DNA of 64,000 bases from Pseudobutyrivibrio ruminis CF1b (GTDB lineage: Bacteria > Bacillota > Clostridia > Lachnospirales > Lachnospiraceae). Below, in pieces: positions 44,013-56,689 of this stretch. Under the pieces are notes generated by a model. It did no database searches and was not told where the DNA came from. It was given only the letters and a program-made list of their open reading frames with translations. The position numbers and the translations under genes are program-made. The stretch lies in the NCBI RefSeq assembly GCF_000424005.1, contig NZ_AUJB01000008.1:620001-684000 (forward strand), read 5' to 3'. Each line of letters starts with the position of its first letter. Positions within the stretch are counted from its first letter, which is position 1.

Positions 44013-44942
44013 TGTTAATGATTTGTATTCTTTTATGCTATTTGATTTCCTAATTTTTTTGATAGCTTTAGCATCATCAGGAAAATTAGTTTCCCAGAAA
44101 CTTAAAAATTCTTTCATTCTATGAAGTACAGGCTTTTCACCTGAAAGAATATCAATATACTGAACAAGCAAATCATTGTGAAATAATTTGAATTTATTAA
44201 GGTCCAGAGGAGAAGTCTTCTGGCCATTTTTATATGCAATTGAAAGCTCAGGATTAGAAATGAGACCACGTCCAATCATCACAGCATCAATAGCAGGATA
44301 TTTTGTAAATGTATCAGCTATATCATCTGTAGTTTTAATTTCGCCGTTAAATACCAGAGGTGCCTTGGCATGTTCCATAGCATACTCAAAGAATTCTGGG
44401 TGAATTGGCTCTCTGTAAAAATCCTTTTGGACTCTGGGATGAATGGTGAGTTCTGAAATAGGATATTTGTTATAAATCTCTAATATTTCATAGAATTCTT
44501 CAGGCTCGATTTTTCCGAGACGCGTCTTTATAGATATCTGTACATCATCCTTTAAGCCTGAAAAGATATCGCCAAGCATCTGGTCAAGTTCTTCAGGATA
44601 ATACAGAAGCCCAGAACCTTTTTTCTTTGCTACTACAGTGCCAGAGGGACAACCAAGATTAAAATTAATCTCTTTAAATCCAAGTGTAGCTATTTCATGA
44701 ACAGCCCATAAAAAATGTTCAGCGTTATTTGTTAAAAGCTGAGGAACGGTTTTTGTAATATCATTTTTCTCTGGATTGATATCCTTAAATTCCCTGGTGG
44801 TAAATTTGAAAGTAGAATTAGGGGAGATGAAAGGAGTGTAGTATTTATCTACATCGCCGTAGTATTTACTAAAAGTGTTTCTGAATATACTGTCAGTGAC
44901 TCCCTCGAGAGGAGCGAAGTATATCTTTTTTGTATTATCCAT
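43995..44942 (-). CDS. dus: tRNA-dihydrouridine synthase family protein
   Basis: FMN-dependent reduction of uridine in tRNA to dihydrouridine. 315 aa. APLEGVTDSIFR at the N-terminus, catalytic Cys in NFNLGCPSG (~96), KTRLG (~141), IHPRV, and VMIGRGLISNP (~228) flavin site. Follows rpsT on the minus strand after a terminator; the paralog type (A, B or C) is not settled. Confidence 0.9.
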   Translation of the reverse strand: MDNTKKIYFAPLEGVTDSIFRNTFSKYYGDVDKYYTPFISPNSTFKFTTREFKDINPEKNDITKTVPQLLTNNAEHFLWAVHEIATLGFKEINFNLGCPSGTVVAKKKGSGLLYYPEELDQMLGDIFSGLKDDVQISIKTRLGKIEPEEFYEILEIYNKYPISELTIHPRVQKDFYREPIHPEFFEYAMEHAKAPLVFNGEIKTTDDIADTFTKYPAIDAVMIGRGLISNPELSIAYKNGQKTSPLDLNKFKLFHNDLLVQYIDILSGEKPVLHRMKEFLSFWETNFPDDAKAIKKIRKSNSIKEYKSLTEALFN

Positions 44943-44951
44943 AGTTACTCC

Positions 44952-44989
44952 TAAAAAAATAAAAGCACTGGCTGACGGGACCAGTGCTC
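44952..44989 (-). terminator. Intrinsic terminator of rpsT
   Basis: On the minus strand AGCACTGG / CCAGTGCT (44964-44971 and 44981-44988 in plus coordinates), followed by TTTTATTTTTTT. Confidence 0.9.
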
Positions 44990-45009
44990 TAAAAAATTCT
45001 TATCTTAAA

Positions 45010-45273
45010 TTAAGCAAGTGTGTTTACAAGCTTTGAAAGACGAGATACCTTACGGCTAACAGTGTTATCATGATAAACACCCTTTGAACCAGCCATCTCG
45101 ATAACCTTGATAGCAGCCTTAAGCTCAGACTCAGCAAGTGCCTTATCCTTTGCCTCTACAGCAGCCTCAACACGCTTAACGTATGTCTTAACCTCTGATC
45201 TGATTGCCTTATTGCGCTCTGTTCTAACAGCTGTTACTAAAACACGCTTCTTAGCAGACTTAATATTTGCCAT
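45010..45273 (-). CDS. rpsT: 30S ribosomal protein S20
   Basis: 87-aa, Lys/Arg/Ala-rich helical bundle protein that stabilises 16S rRNA. MANIKSAKKRVLVTAVRTERNK start and VSRLSKLVN end are typical. Has its own promoter (TTGACA..TATTAT) and terminator, separate from its neighbours. Confidence 0.96.
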   Translation of the reverse strand: MANIKSAKKRVLVTAVRTERNKAIRSEVKTYVKRVEAAVEAKDKALAESELKAAIKVIEMAGSKGVYHDNTVSRKVSRLSKLVNTLA

Positions 45274-45364
45274 GTATTGCTACACCTCCAATTTGTATAA
45301 AAATTAAATGTTCTAATTAAAATACGTTGTAGCCGGACACGGACAGTTCAACGCATACTCGAAT

Positions 45365-45393
45365 ATAATAGTGAATAAATGTCAGTTTGTCAA
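45365..45393 (-). promoter_or_regulatory. rpsT promoter
   Basis: On the minus strand TTGACA (45388-45393), exactly 17 bp, TATTAT (45365-45370). Confidence 0.8.
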
Positions 45394-45403
45394 TAGAATT
45401 TGG

Positions 45404-46606
45404 CTATTTATCTAATAAAAATTTTGATAAAACCTGATTACTTACATCTATGCCTATATCTGTCAAAAATAATCGACCTTCTTTTGCTTCCATAAAGCCC
45501 TGATTACGAAGAGCAGTGATAATAGGACCGTAAATTGCCTCAATATCGATTCCAAACATCTGATAGAAATCAGAGCGGGCAACACCATCTATTTTACGAA
45601 GTCCTAAAAACATGAATTCTTCCATGGCATCCTTTTTTGAAAGCTGTTCCTCTGAATCAAAATATGGAGAGGATAATTCTGAAGGTGGAATATTGCCTGC
45701 TTCAATTGCTTCTGAAATCTCAACATATTTATAAATGTCTCTAAGATTAGTAGTACGGACATTATCAAAAAGGGAAGCAGAACCAAGACCAACTCCAAGA
45801 TAAGGAACTCTGTCCCAATAGCCTACATTATGGCGGCATATCTTTCCATTTCTGGCATAATTGGAAATCTCGTAACGCTTATAGCCTTTGCCTTCCAAAT
45901 ATTCCATTGTAAATTTGTAAAGACGATAAGCTTCCTCATCTGTAGGCAATTCTTCAGTTTCCATTCCAGCTTGCTGTTTAACAGCATCGAATCTGTATTT
46001 TTCATAGAAAGGAGTGCCCTTTTCTATGATAAGAGAGTAAGCTGAAATGTGCTCAGGACGAAGCATTGTCACTGAATTTAAAGTCTTTTCAAGCTTTGCC
46101 ACAGTCTGATGAGGCAGGCCTGTCATAATATCTACATTTACATTATCGAATCCAGCCTTACGTACTAAATCGAAGGTATGAAGGAAACGATTGAAATCGT
46201 GGATACGTCCTAATTCTTTAAGTTCATCATCATTTGCAGACTGAAGACCGATACTAAGTCTGTTGATACCGATAGAGCGGTATACATTAAGCTTTTCTGC
46301 TGAGAGGGTACCTGGATTACATTCAACGGAAATCTCTGCTAAAGGATATAGCTTGAAGCTTTCCTTTACTGTTGTAATAATGGCATCCATCAGGTCCTCA
46401 GAAAGCCATGATGGTGTGCCTCCTCCCACATAAATAGTGGAAATAATGCAGCCAGGGTGAGTGGCTGCAACATATTTTATCTCAGTACACAAAGCAGCGG
46501 TATAACGCCGCTGCATTTTTTCATCGAAAACCCCTGAGAGGAAATCGCAATATAAACATTTTTTGACGCAAAATGGTATATGTATGTACAGTTCGATAGG
46601 AGTCAT
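45404..46606 (-). CDS. hemW: HemW-type radical SAM heme chaperone
   Basis: 400 aa from the ATG at 46606, where GAGGA precedes and the family begins (MTPIELYIHIPFC); a longer open frame overlaps lepA. Radical SAM motif CVKKCLYCDF at ~12. YVGGGTPSWL (~55) and SIGLQS..LGRIH match HemN/HemW; the short length and lack of the extra Cys of HemN favour HemW. Starts 2 nt downstream of the lepA stop codon, so the two are coupled. Confidence 0.92.
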   Translation of the reverse strand: MTPIELYIHIPFCVKKCLYCDFLSGVFDEKMQRRYTAALCTEIKYVAATHPGCIISTIYVGGGTPSWLSEDLMDAIITTVKESFKLYPLAEISVECNPGTLSAEKLNVYRSIGINRLSIGLQSANDDELKELGRIHDFNRFLHTFDLVRKAGFDNVNVDIMTGLPHQTVAKLEKTLNSVTMLRPEHISAYSLIIEKGTPFYEKYRFDAVKQQAGMETEELPTDEEAYRLYKFTMEYLEGKGYKRYEISNYARNGKICRHNVGYWDRVPYLGVGLGSASLFDNVRTTNLRDIYKYVEISEAIEAGNIPPSELSSPYFDSEEQLSKKDAMEEFMFLGLRKIDGVARSDFYQMFGIDIEAIYGPIITALRNQGFMEAKEGRLFLTDIGIDVSNQVLSKFLLDK

Positions 46607-46607
46607 T

Positions 46608-48413
46608 TTAATCCTCGTCAAGCTTGAGAACACTCATGAAGGCAGCCTGTGGAATCTCTACATTACCAACCTGACGCATTCTCTTTTTTCCTTCCTTCTG
46701 TTTTTCAAGAAGCTTCTTCTTACGGGAGATATCACCACCGTAACATTTAGCAAGTACATCTTTACGCATAGCTTTAACTGTTTCACGGGCAATAACCTTT
46801 GAACCAACGGCTGCCTGAATAGGAATCTCAAATAAGTGACGTGGAATCTCATCTTTAAGCTTTTCACACATCTTTCTGCCTCGCTCGTAAGCTGTTCCAG
46901 AGAAGACAATAAATGAAAGGGCATCAACTTCCTCTTTATTGATAAGGATATCAAGCTTAACAAGCTCTGATTTCTGGTAGCCCTTCATTTCGTAATCGAA
47001 TGAAGCGTAACCACGTGAACGGCTCTTCAATGCATCGAAGAAATCGTAGATGATTTCGTTAAGTGGAAGAGTGTATTTAATGAGGGCACGAGTCTCCTCA
47101 ATGTATTCCATACTGATATACTGGCCGCGGCGCTCCTGACAAAGGTCCATGATAGCACCAATGAATTCGCTGGTAACCATGATTTCGGCTTCAACCATAG
47201 GCTCTTCCATGTAATCAATCTCTGAAGGATCAGGAAGGTTGCTAGGGTTTGTAAGCTCTATCATAGTTCCGTCTGTCTTATGTACACGATAAACTACTGA
47301 AGGAGCAGTAGTAACAAGATCAAGATTGTATTCACGCTCAAGACGTTCCTGAATGATCTCCAAATGAAGAAGTCCAAGGAAACCGCATCTGAAACCAAAA
47401 CCAAGAGCGATAGATGTCTCAGGCTCAAACTGAAGAGCAGCATCATTAAGCTGAAGCTTTTCAAGGGCATCTCTTAAATCTGGATACTTAGCACCGTCAG
47501 CAGGATATAAACCGCAGTAAACCATAGGGTTAACTTTCTTGTAACCTGGAAGTGGCTCAGCAGCTGGACGATTAACATGGGTGATAGTATCACCAACACG
47601 GGTATCTCTAACATTCTTAATAGAAGCAGTCATGTAACCTACCATACCTGCTGGAAGCTCGTCGCAAGGAATGAACTGGCCTGCACCGAAATAGCCAACC
47701 TCAACAACATCAAACTCAGCGCCTGTAGCCATCATGCGAACTTTATCGCCTACCTTAAGTGTACCTTCTTTTACTCGGCAGAATACGATAACACCCTTGT
47801 ATGGGTCGTAAAGAGAATCGAAGATAAGCGCCTGAAGAGGGGCAGAAACATCACCTTTTGGAGCTGGAAGCTGATTAACAATAGCCTCCAAAACATCATG
47901 AATATTAAGTCCTGTCTTTGCAGAAATCTGTGGTGCTTCCTGAGCCTCGAGACCAATAATGTCCTCAATTTCCTCAATAACACGCTCTGGGTCTGCAGAA
48001 GGTAAGTCAATCTTATTGATTACAGGGATAACATCAAGGTCGTGATCAAGTGCAAGGTAAACATTTGCAAGAGTCTGAGCCTCGATACCCTGAGCTGCAT
48101 CAACAACAAGAATAGCCCCATCACATGCTGCAAGGGAGCGGGAAACTTCATAATTAAAATCTACGTGACCTGGAGTGTCGATAAGATTAAAGATATACTC
48201 CTGACCATCATCGGCCTTGTAAATAATACGAACAGCCTGAGACTTGATAGTGATTCCACGTTCACGCTCAAGGTCCATATTATCAAGAACCTGTGCCTGC
48301 ATCTCTCTGTCAGTGAGAGTGCCAGTCATCTGTATAATACGATCAGCAAGAGTAGATTTGCCGTGATCGATATGTGCTACGATACAAAAATTTCTAATTT
48401 TACTCTGATCCAT
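46608..48413 (-). CDS. lepA: Elongation factor 4 (LepA)
   Basis: Translational GTPase that back-translocates stalled ribosomes. 601 aa, normal length. G1 [10 protein letters not shown]3 DTPGH, G4 NKID; LepA C-terminal [22 protein letters not shown]. Begins [19 protein letters not shown]. Followed by hemW, the order usual in Firmicutes. Confidence 0.97.
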   Translation of the reverse strand: MDQSKIRNFCIVAHIDHGKSTLADRIIQMTGTLTDREMQAQVLDNMDLERERGITIKSQAVRIIYKADDGQEYIFNLIDTPGHVDFNYEVSRSLAACDGAILVVDAAQGIEAQTLANVYLALDHDLDVIPVINKIDLPSADPERVIEEIEDIIGLEAQEAPQISAKTGLNIHDVLEAIVNQLPAPKGDVSAPLQALIFDSLYDPYKGVIVFCRVKEGTLKVGDKVRMMATGAEFDVVEVGYFGAGQFIPCDELPAGMVGYMTASIKNVRDTRVGDTITHVNRPAAEPLPGYKKVNPMVYCGLYPADGAKYPDLRDALEKLQLNDAALQFEPETSIALGFGFRCGFLGLLHLEIIQERLEREYNLDLVTTAPSVVYRVHKTDGTMIELTNPSNLPDPSEIDYMEEPMVEAEIMVTSEFIGAIMDLCQERRGQYISMEYIEETRALIKYTLPLNEIIYDFFDALKSRSRGYASFDYEMKGYQKSELVKLDILINKEEVDALSFIVFSGTAYERGRKMCEKLKDEIPRHLFEIPIQAAVGSKVIARETVKAMRKDVLAKCYGGDISRKKKLLEKQKEGKKRMRQVGNVEIPQAAFMSVLKLDED

Positions 48414-48495
48414 AAATTACCTCTATAAAAAATACTGCAATTATCTTATCAGAGGCTAGTGAAAATAACAAGAATCGCAGGAAAAACAATGGGGT

Positions 48496-49950
48496 TTAAC
48501 GACGTTTTTCTGGATGAGCCTTGTAGTATTCCTTCTTATCCTTATACATTCGTTCATCAGCATAGCGCATGGCATTTCTAAGACTATGACCCTTTGCGTC
48601 ATAGTAATAGCCCACTGCAAAGTTTAGCCAGTGTGGATCAGAAGCTTTTTCTCGTAGAATATTGATTTTACCTATAAATTCTTCTTCAGTTATATCAAAG
48701 GAAATAATAGCAAACTCATCGCCACCTGCTCGATAGATGTTATCGCCACCAAAGATTTCCTTTAACAAGTTGGCGGCATCCTTAATGAGTTTATCACCGG
48801 TTGAATGTCCCTCATTATCATTGATGGTTTTCAAGCCGTTTAGGTCGCAGAAAGCTACGCTGAACGGTTGGTGATTCAGCTTAATTCTTGTAGAAAATTC
48901 ATCTACATCTGTATTCATTCTATTTCTATTATAAACGCCAGTTAAAACATCAATGTTGCTTAGATATTCTAGTTTTTCCATGAATAAATGGTTAGCAACC
49001 TCAGATGTAAGAAAGAAGGCAACAAGCTCGATTACTTCCTTTACCTTTACAAGATTCTCTGTTTCAAAGCCTGTAAGGTAGAGGTAGCCGATTATTTCCC
49101 CCTGATGAATAAATGGAACCAGTGCGAGAGTATATACATCATGCTCCTTCAGACTGTTTACCCATTCAGGAGCTTTCTTTGAAAGCACATCTAAATCGTG
49201 TGAATTCTTTATTATTATACTGTTGGTTTTTGATAAGGCCTTTTCCCAGGAAGCAACAATTCTATAAGGAATATTTGAAAAAATATCTCTTACTGTATAA
49301 GGAAGCTTATCTCTTTTACGCATAGCTTCACTTATAATCTCAAAAGTCTTTCTCTCCTTATTTAAAGAAAGAATACATGCAACAAAAGAATCAGTATATT
49401 CCCTTAAGTCACTGGTTACGATATCCATGCTGGAATAGAAATCCTTTTCATTACGCAACTCAAGACATGTCTTCAAAACAAAACTGGAAATATCTGGTGG
49501 AATAGAAGAGTATTTTCCAGTATCCATTTCTTCGTTAAGGGTGTACATAAAAAGACAATATGAAATGTTTTCCTGACAAGAATGATTTATAGGCATGAGA
49601 ATATTCTCAGTCCAAAAGCCATACATTTTTGAAGTATCCACATAAACATGGATATGCTCACCCTGCCAAGCAGCCCTAAAACAGATGTCCTCAAAATTAG
49701 GTTCCTTTGGAATCTGTGTATGATAAAGTTTGCCTTCTATTTCTAAATGGAAATTTTCATAATCAATAACAGAGGTATCATTATTAGAAGTGAACAAATC
49801 GTAGTAACTCTTTTTGAAAAGATCGTTAATGGCAAAAAAGCGCACATCACCACAACTTCCATCTTCATTTTTCTCAACTGATAAAACGGTACATGGAAGA
49901 ATGAATGAATTTGCGAGAGTTTTCATTTGCTCATAGAAATTTGATGCCAT
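48496..49950 (-). CDS. GAF-GGDEF diguanylate cyclase
   Basis: 484 aa, soluble. N-terminal ~160 residues resemble a PAS-like sensor; residues ~180-310 look like GAF (DVYTLALVPFIHQGEIIGYLYL). GGDEF domain ~320-484 with the AGGDEF active site, so catalytically competent, and DxLTGVYNRN at its start. No EAL. Its own unit, divergent from hrcA. Confidence 0.87.
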   Translation of the reverse strand: MASNFYEQMKTLANSFILPCTVLSVEKNEDGSCGDVRFFAINDLFKKSYYDLFTSNNDTSVIDYENFHLEIEGKLYHTQIPKEPNFEDICFRAAWQGEHIHVYVDTSKMYGFWTENILMPINHSCQENISYCLFMYTLNEEMDTGKYSSIPPDISSFVLKTCLELRNEKDFYSSMDIVTSDLREYTDSFVACILSLNKERKTFEIISEAMRKRDKLPYTVRDIFSNIPYRIVASWEKALSKTNSIIIKNSHDLDVLSKKAPEWVNSLKEHDVYTLALVPFIHQGEIIGYLYLTGFETENLVKVKEVIELVAFFLTSEVANHLFMEKLEYLSNIDVLTGVYNRNRMNTDVDEFSTRIKLNHQPFSVAFCDLNGLKTINDNEGHSTGDKLIKDAANLLKEIFGGDNIYRAGGDEFAIISFDITEEEFIGKINILREKASDPHWLNFAVGYYYDAKGHSLRNAMRYADERMYKDKKEYYKAHPEKRR

Positions 49951-50085
49951 ATAACTGTCCTGTTTTAACTTTTTTAGATTAAGAAAAATTTTAATTCATA
50001 AATGTGCAGTTATTGTGAAAAATCTTTTAACGGAAACAACTTTTCATAAAGAAATAAATGATTTATTAAAAAAGTCTAAAGTCTG

Positions 50086-50156
50086 TTGACAAACCTATTT
50101 CGTAGGTGTAAATTAACATCAGAAAATGATTAGCACTCTAAACGAGTGAGTGCTAC
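50086..50156 (+). promoter_or_regulatory. hrcA operon promoter with CIRCE operator
   Basis: TTGACA (50086-50091), 17 bp, TAAATT (50109-50114). CIRCE follows: TTAGCACTC (50130-50138), 9 bp, GAGTGCTAC (50148-50156), one mismatch from the canonical form. HrcA binds CIRCE and represses until heat shock. Confidence 0.95.
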
Positions 50157-50193
50157 TAACCTAAAAATGGTTAATCGGGAGTGAGGTGAATGT

Positions 50194-51243
50194 ATGGCAG
50201 ATACAGAGCTTGATGAGAGAAAAGTTAAGATTCTAAATGCTATTATCAAAAACTATTTAGAAACAGGAGAGCCTGTTGGTTCACGTACTATTTCTAAATA
50301 CACAGATTTAAATTTAAGCTCAGCTACCATTCGCAATGAAATGTCAGATCTTGAGGATCTGGGTTACATTATTCAGCCTCATACATCAGCTGGTCGTATT
50401 CCTTCAGATAAAGGATACAGATTCTACGTTAACAATCTGATAGCTTCAAAGGATAAAGAAGTTTCAGATATGAAGGAATGGATGATAGAGCGTGAAGAGA
50501 AGATGGAGACACTTCTCAAAAACGTAGCAAAGGTTTTAGCTACAAATACTCAGTACGCTACAATGATTTCCGCTCCATCAGTTGTTTCAAACAGATTAAA
50601 GTTTGTTCAGCTTTCTGCAGTTGATGAGAACCAATTGCTTTCAGTAGTGGTTATGGATGGAAACATCGTTAAGAACAAAATCATCCACATTGAAAAGCCG
50701 CTTGATAATGAGACATTACTTAAGTTAAACATGCTTTTGAATACAAATCTTAATGGCCTTGCAGTTGATCAGATTAATCTTGCGCTTATTACAAGACTTA
50801 AAGATCAGGCGGGCATCCATGATGAGATAGTTTCACAGGTACTTGATACCGTAGCAGAGACCATCACGGAGGATGAGGATTTACAGGTATACACCTCAGG
50901 TGCTACTAACATCTTCAAATACCCAGAGCTTTCAGATTCAAAGAAAGCATCTGAGCTTTTAGATACATTCGAAGAAAAGCAGTCGTTGATAGAGCTTCTC
51001 GCAGAAAATGCTTCTGAGGAGGAGACAGGCATTCAGGTATACATCGGTGATGAATCACCAATATCTACCATGAAAGATTGCTCGATTGTTACAGCAACAT
51101 ACGAACTTGGAGACGGAGTTAAAGGCACAATTGGTATTGTAGGTCCAAAGAGAATGGATTACGAAAATGTTGTTGATAATATAAAGAGTCTCAAGGGACA
51201 GCTAGATAAGCTGCTTCGCAATGAGAACAAAAAAGATAGTTAG
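50194..51243 (+). CDS. hrcA: Heat-inducible transcriptional repressor
   Basis: 349 aa. N-terminal winged helix (~1-80; RTISKYTDLNLSSATIRNEMSDLE) binds CIRCE; a GAF-like and dimerisation domain follows. First gene of hrcA-grpE-dnaK-dnaJ. It represses its own operon, with folding kept active by GroE in known systems. Confidence 0.96.
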   Translation: MADTELDERKVKILNAIIKNYLETGEPVGSRTISKYTDLNLSSATIRNEMSDLEDLGYIIQPHTSAGRIPSDKGYRFYVNNLIASKDKEVSDMKEWMIEREEKMETLLKNVAKVLATNTQYATMISAPSVVSNRLKFVQLSAVDENQLLSVVVMDGNIVKNKIIHIEKPLDNETLLKLNMLLNTNLNGLAVDQINLALITRLKDQAGIHDEIVSQVLDTVAETITEDEDLQVYTSGATNIFKYPELSDSKKASELLDTFEEKQSLIELLAENASEEETGIQVYIGDESPISTMKDCSIVTATYELGDGVKGTIGIVGPKRMDYENVVDNIKSLKGQLDKLLRNENKKDS

Positions 51244-51254
51244 GAGATTTCTTA

Positions 51255-51863
51255 ATGGCAGAGAATAAAAAGGAAGAGTTTTCTACAGAAGAAGCAGTTA
51301 AGGAAGCTGTAGAGAACGCTGAAGAAATGAAAGAGGAAGCTGCAACAGCTGAGAATACAGAAGAGGCAGCTGAAGCTAAGGATTCTGAGAAGGAATCTAA
51401 GAAGGGCTTCAAGAAAAAGGAAAAGAAGAAAGACAAAAGAGACGAGCAGATTGAACAGCTTAATGACAGAGTTATGCGTCAGATGGCAGAGTTTGAAAAC
51501 TTCAGACGCAGAACAGAAGTAGAGAAGTCTCAGATGTTTGCAACAGGTGCAAAGAGCATCGTAGAGAAGATTCTTCCTGTAGTAGACAATTTCGAGAGAG
51601 GTCTTGCTACAGTTGAGGAGGGAGCAGATCCATTTGCAGATGGAATGCTCATGATATATAAGCAATTGCTTACAACACTTGATGAGGCAGGAGTTAAGCC
51701 AATCGAGGCTGTAGGGCAGGAATTCAATCCAGATTTCCACAATGCAGTAATGCACGTTGAGGATGAGGAAGTTGGCGAGAACATCGTCGTAGAAGAGTTC
51801 CAGAAGGGCTATATGTACAACGACACAGTAGTCCGTCATTCAATGGTAAAAGTAGCTAACTAA
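51255..51863 (+). CDS. grpE: Nucleotide exchange factor GrpE
   Basis: DnaK exchange factor, 202 aa. A long acidic/Ala-rich N-terminus (~1-75, with KKGFKKKEKKKDKRDEQIEQL) leads into the coiled coil and the C-terminal beta domain with PEFHNAVMHV-like PDFHNAVMHVED. Homodimer. 11 nt after hrcA. Confidence 0.95.
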   Translation: MAENKKEEFSTEEAVKEAVENAEEMKEEAATAENTEEAAEAKDSEKESKKGFKKKEKKKDKRDEQIEQLNDRVMRQMAEFENFRRRTEVEKSQMFATGAKSIVEKILPVVDNFERGLATVEEGADPFADGMLMIYKQLLTTLDEAGVKPIEAVGQEFNPDFHNAVMHVEDEEVGENIVVEEFQKGYMYNDTVVRHSMVKVAN

Positions 51864-51875
51864 GTTAATATTTAG

Positions 51876-53780
<1,905 letters not shown>

Positions 53781-53792
53781 TTAAAATATATG

Positions 53793-53815
53793 GCTCCCTC
53801 GGGTACCGAGGGAGC
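53793..53815 (+). repeat. Hairpin between dnaK and dnaJ
   Basis: GCTCCCTCGG, loop GTA, CCGAGGGAGC: 10-bp perfect GC-rich stem with no T-run after it. Probably an mRNA stability or processing element setting dnaK and dnaJ levels apart; a weak terminator cannot be excluded. Confidence 0.8.
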
Positions 53816-53843
53816 TAAAAGTATAATGAAGGATTGATATAAA

Positions 53844-55010
53844 ATGGCAGATAAACGCGATTACTATGAGGTTCTTGGTGTTTCCAAGACAGCCTCAGAA
53901 AGCGAGCTCAAAAGTGCATACAGAAAGCTTGCAAAGAAATATCACCCAGATATGAATCCAGGTGATGCTGAGGCAGAGAAGAAATTCAAGGAAGCCTCAG
54001 AAGCTTATGCGATTCTTTCTGATCCAGACAAGAGACGTCAGTACGACCAGTTTGGTCACGCAGCATTTGAAAATGGTGGTGGCGGAGCCGGTGGATTCGA
54101 TTTCTCAGGTATGGATTTCGGTGATATCTTTGGCGATATTTTCGGAAGCTTCTTTGGAGGCGGCGGAAGAAGTGCTTCAAATGGTCCAATGCGTGGTGCA
54201 AATCTTCGCGCAGCTGTTCACATCACGTTTGAAGAGGCAGCTTTTGGTTGCGAGAAGCAGATAGAGATCACACTTAAGGAAGAATGTGCAGCATGTCATG
54301 GTTCGGGTGCAAAGCCTGGTACAAGCAAGCGTACATGTCCTAAGTGTGGTGGTAAAGGCCGCGTAATGGTTACACAGCAGTCTCTGTTTGGAATGGTTCA
54401 GAACGTTACTACATGTCCAGACTGCGGTGGTACAGGTGAAGTTATCGATACGCCATGTCCAGATTGTAACGGTACTGGTTATGTTGCCCGCAGAAAGAAG
54501 ATTTCAGTATCTATTCCAGCAGGTATTGATAATGGCCAGAGCGTACGTCTTCGTGACAAAGGTGAGCCAGGAAGAAATGGTGGCCCAAGAGGCGATTTAC
54601 TTGTAGAGGTAATTGTTGGAAATCACCCTACATTCCATCGTCGTGATTATGATATTTACTCAGAGGCTCCTATTTCATTTGCTCAGGCAGCACTTGGTGG
54701 TGAGGTTATTATTGAGACTCTTGACGGAAAGGTTTCATACGAGGTTAAGGCTGGTACTCAGACTAATACTCAGATTCGCTTAAAGGGCAAGGGTATCCCA
54801 TCACTTAGAAATAAGGCAGTAAGAGGTGACCACTACGTTACTCTTGTAGTGCAGGTTCCTACATCACTTTCAAAGGATGCCAAGGAAGCTCTTCGTAAAT
54901 ACGATGAGCTTACAGGCAATACAGCTACAGGCGGTCCAAAGTCTGTAAAGACAGAGAAAAAGCGTAAGGGCTTCGCTGATAAAATTAAAGATGCAATAGA
55001 TGATTTATAA
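53844..55010 (+). CDS. dnaJ: Chaperone DnaJ (Hsp40)
   Basis: 388 aa, type I J-protein: J domain with YHPDMNPG (HPD ~35), a Gly/Phe-rich linker (~75-110), four CxxCxGxG repeats ([32 protein letters not shown], ~150-215), and C-terminal peptide-binding domains. Stimulates DnaK ATPase. Followed by a terminator. Confidence 0.97.
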   Translation: MADKRDYYEVLGVSKTASESELKSAYRKLAKKYHPDMNPGDAEAEKKFKEASEAYAILSDPDKRRQYDQFGHAAFENGGGGAGGFDFSGMDFGDIFGDIFGSFFGGGGRSASNGPMRGANLRAAVHITFEEAAFGCEKQIEITLKEECAACHGSGAKPGTSKRTCPKCGGKGRVMVTQQSLFGMVQNVTTCPDCGGTGEVIDTPCPDCNGTGYVARRKKISVSIPAGIDNGQSVRLRDKGEPGRNGGPRGDLLVEVIVGNHPTFHRRDYDIYSEAPISFAQAALGGEVIIETLDGKVSYEVKAGTQTNTQIRLKGKGIPSLRNKAVRGDHYVTLVVQVPTSLSKDAKEALRKYDELTGNTATGGPKSVKTEKKRKGFADKIKDAIDDL

Positions 55011-55014
55011 AAAT

Positions 55015-55050
55015 AAGCTAGTAGTTCAACGGGACTGCTAGCTTTTCTTT
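55015..55050 (+). terminator. Intrinsic terminator after dnaJ
   Basis: AAGCTAGTAGT (55015-55025) / ACTGCTAGCTT (55034-55044) with one wobble, then TTCTTTT. Confidence 0.88.
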
Positions 55051-55183
55051 TACTCTTTTTAATAGTCGAATTTGCAATAATTTTGATGAGAAAGCTTGAA
55101 TAAGAAAACTAAAGTAGTTTAAAATAGTTTCCATAGGGGATGAATAATTTGAAATATAATATTTGAAAATAATCGGAGGGATT

Positions 55184-56677
55184 ATGCTTCAGGAAAGTAT
55201 TAAAAAATTAGTTCAATATGGAATTAATCAGGGGCTTACACCAGAGTGTGAGCGCATCTACACTACAAATCTTTTGTTAGAGTGTTTTAAAGAGGATGAG
55301 TTTACTGATCCAGATTGTGATATGTCTGATATAGTTCTCGAGAACGTTCTTGCAGATCTTTTAGATGAGGCTGTAAAACGAGGTATCATTGAAGATTCTA
55401 TTACCTACAGAGATCTATTTGACACTAAGCTTATGAATCAGCTTTGTCCAAGACCTTCACAGGTAATTAATGAATTTAATAACAAATATAAGAATGATGG
55501 CCCTAAGGCAGCTACTAATTATTTCTATGACCTTAGCAAGGCATCAGATTATATTCGTACATATAGAGTAAAGAAGGATTTAAAGTGGACCACAGAGACA
55601 GACTACGGTACATTGGATATCACTATCAATCTTTCTAAGCCAGAAAAGGATCCTAAGGCTATTGCTGCTGCAAAGAATGCAAAGCAGTCTGCTTATCCAA
55701 AGTGTCAGCTTTGTATGGAAAATGAGGGCTATGCAGGTCGTGCAAATCATCCTGCACGTGAGAATCACAGAATTATTCCTATCACTATCAACGATAGCAA
55801 GTGGGGATTCCAGTACAGCCCATACGTATATTATAACGAGCATTGTATCGTTTTTAATGGAGAACATACTCCAATGAAAATCGAGCGTGCCACATTTGTA
55901 AAGCTGTTTGATTTTGTAAAGCTTTTCCCACATTATTTCCTTGGAAGTAATGCAGACCTTCCTATTGTAGGCGGTTCAATTCTTAGCCACGATCATTTCC
56001 AGGGCGGATGCTATACATTTGCTATGGAGAAGGCACCTATCATTAAGGAATTCTCTGTAAATGGATATGAAGATGTTAAGGCTGGTATCGTTAAGTGGCC
56101 ACTTTCTGTAATTCGTCTTCAGTGCGAGGATGAAAAACGTATCATTGATTTAGCAGAACATATTTTGAATGTCTGGAGAGGCTATACTGATGAAGCTGCA
56201 TTTGTCTTTGCTGAGACAGATGGAGAGAAGCACAATACAATCACACCTATCGCAAGAAAGCGTGGAGATTTATTCGAGCTAGACCTTGCTCTTAGAAACA
56301 ACATTACAACAGAAGAGCATCCTCTTGGTGTTTATCATCCACATGCTCACCTTCATCACATTAAGAAGGAGAACATTGGTCTTATTGAGGTAATGGGGCT
56401 GGCAGTTCTTCCTAGCCGTCTTAAGGGCGAGATTGAGCAGCTTGCTGATTATATTGTAAATGACAAGGATATTAGAAGTAATGAAGCCCTTGAAAAGCAT
56501 GCCAATTGGGTGGATGAGTTTTCCAGGAATTACGACCACATCGATGCTAGCAACGTAAACGAAATCCTTGAAAAGGAAATCGGAAAGGTCTTCTGTGAAG
56601 TACTGGAGTGTGCAGGCGTTTACAAGTGCACCGAAGAAGGACAGGCAGCATTTATGAGATTCGTTGATGCATTATAA
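55184..56677 (+). CDS. galT: Galactose-1-phosphate uridylyltransferase, class II
   Basis: Leloir pathway: exchanges UMP between UDP-glucose and galactose-1-phosphate. 497 aa from ATG 55184 behind GGAGGG; a TTG 7 codons upstream has no such site. The length and motif set are of the Firmicute class II GalT. Active-site HDHFQGG (nucleophilic His ~270) and HPHAHLHHIKKENIG (~388) are visible. Single gene; galK and galE are not nearby. Confidence 0.95.
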   Translation: MLQESIKKLVQYGINQGLTPECERIYTTNLLLECFKEDEFTDPDCDMSDIVLENVLADLLDEAVKRGIIEDSITYRDLFDTKLMNQLCPRPSQVINEFNNKYKNDGPKAATNYFYDLSKASDYIRTYRVKKDLKWTTETDYGTLDITINLSKPEKDPKAIAAAKNAKQSAYPKCQLCMENEGYAGRANHPARENHRIIPITINDSKWGFQYSPYVYYNEHCIVFNGEHTPMKIERATFVKLFDFVKLFPHYFLGSNADLPIVGGSILSHDHFQGGCYTFAMEKAPIIKEFSVNGYEDVKAGIVKWPLSVIRLQCEDEKRIIDLAEHILNVWRGYTDEAAFVFAETDGEKHNTITPIARKRGDLFELDLALRNNITTEEHPLGVYHPHAHLHHIKKENIGLIEVMGLAVLPSRLKGEIEQLADYIVNDKDIRSNEALEKHANWVDEFSRNYDHIDASNVNEILEKEIGKVFCEVLECAGVYKCTEEGQAAFMRFVDAL

Positions 56678-56689
56678 TATTGATTCTTT

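Noticed and set aside
51252-51839. 195-aa antisense ORF over grpE
   Set aside because: It mirrors the biased codons of grpE, is Cys/Phe/Leu-rich without family likeness, and has no RBS.
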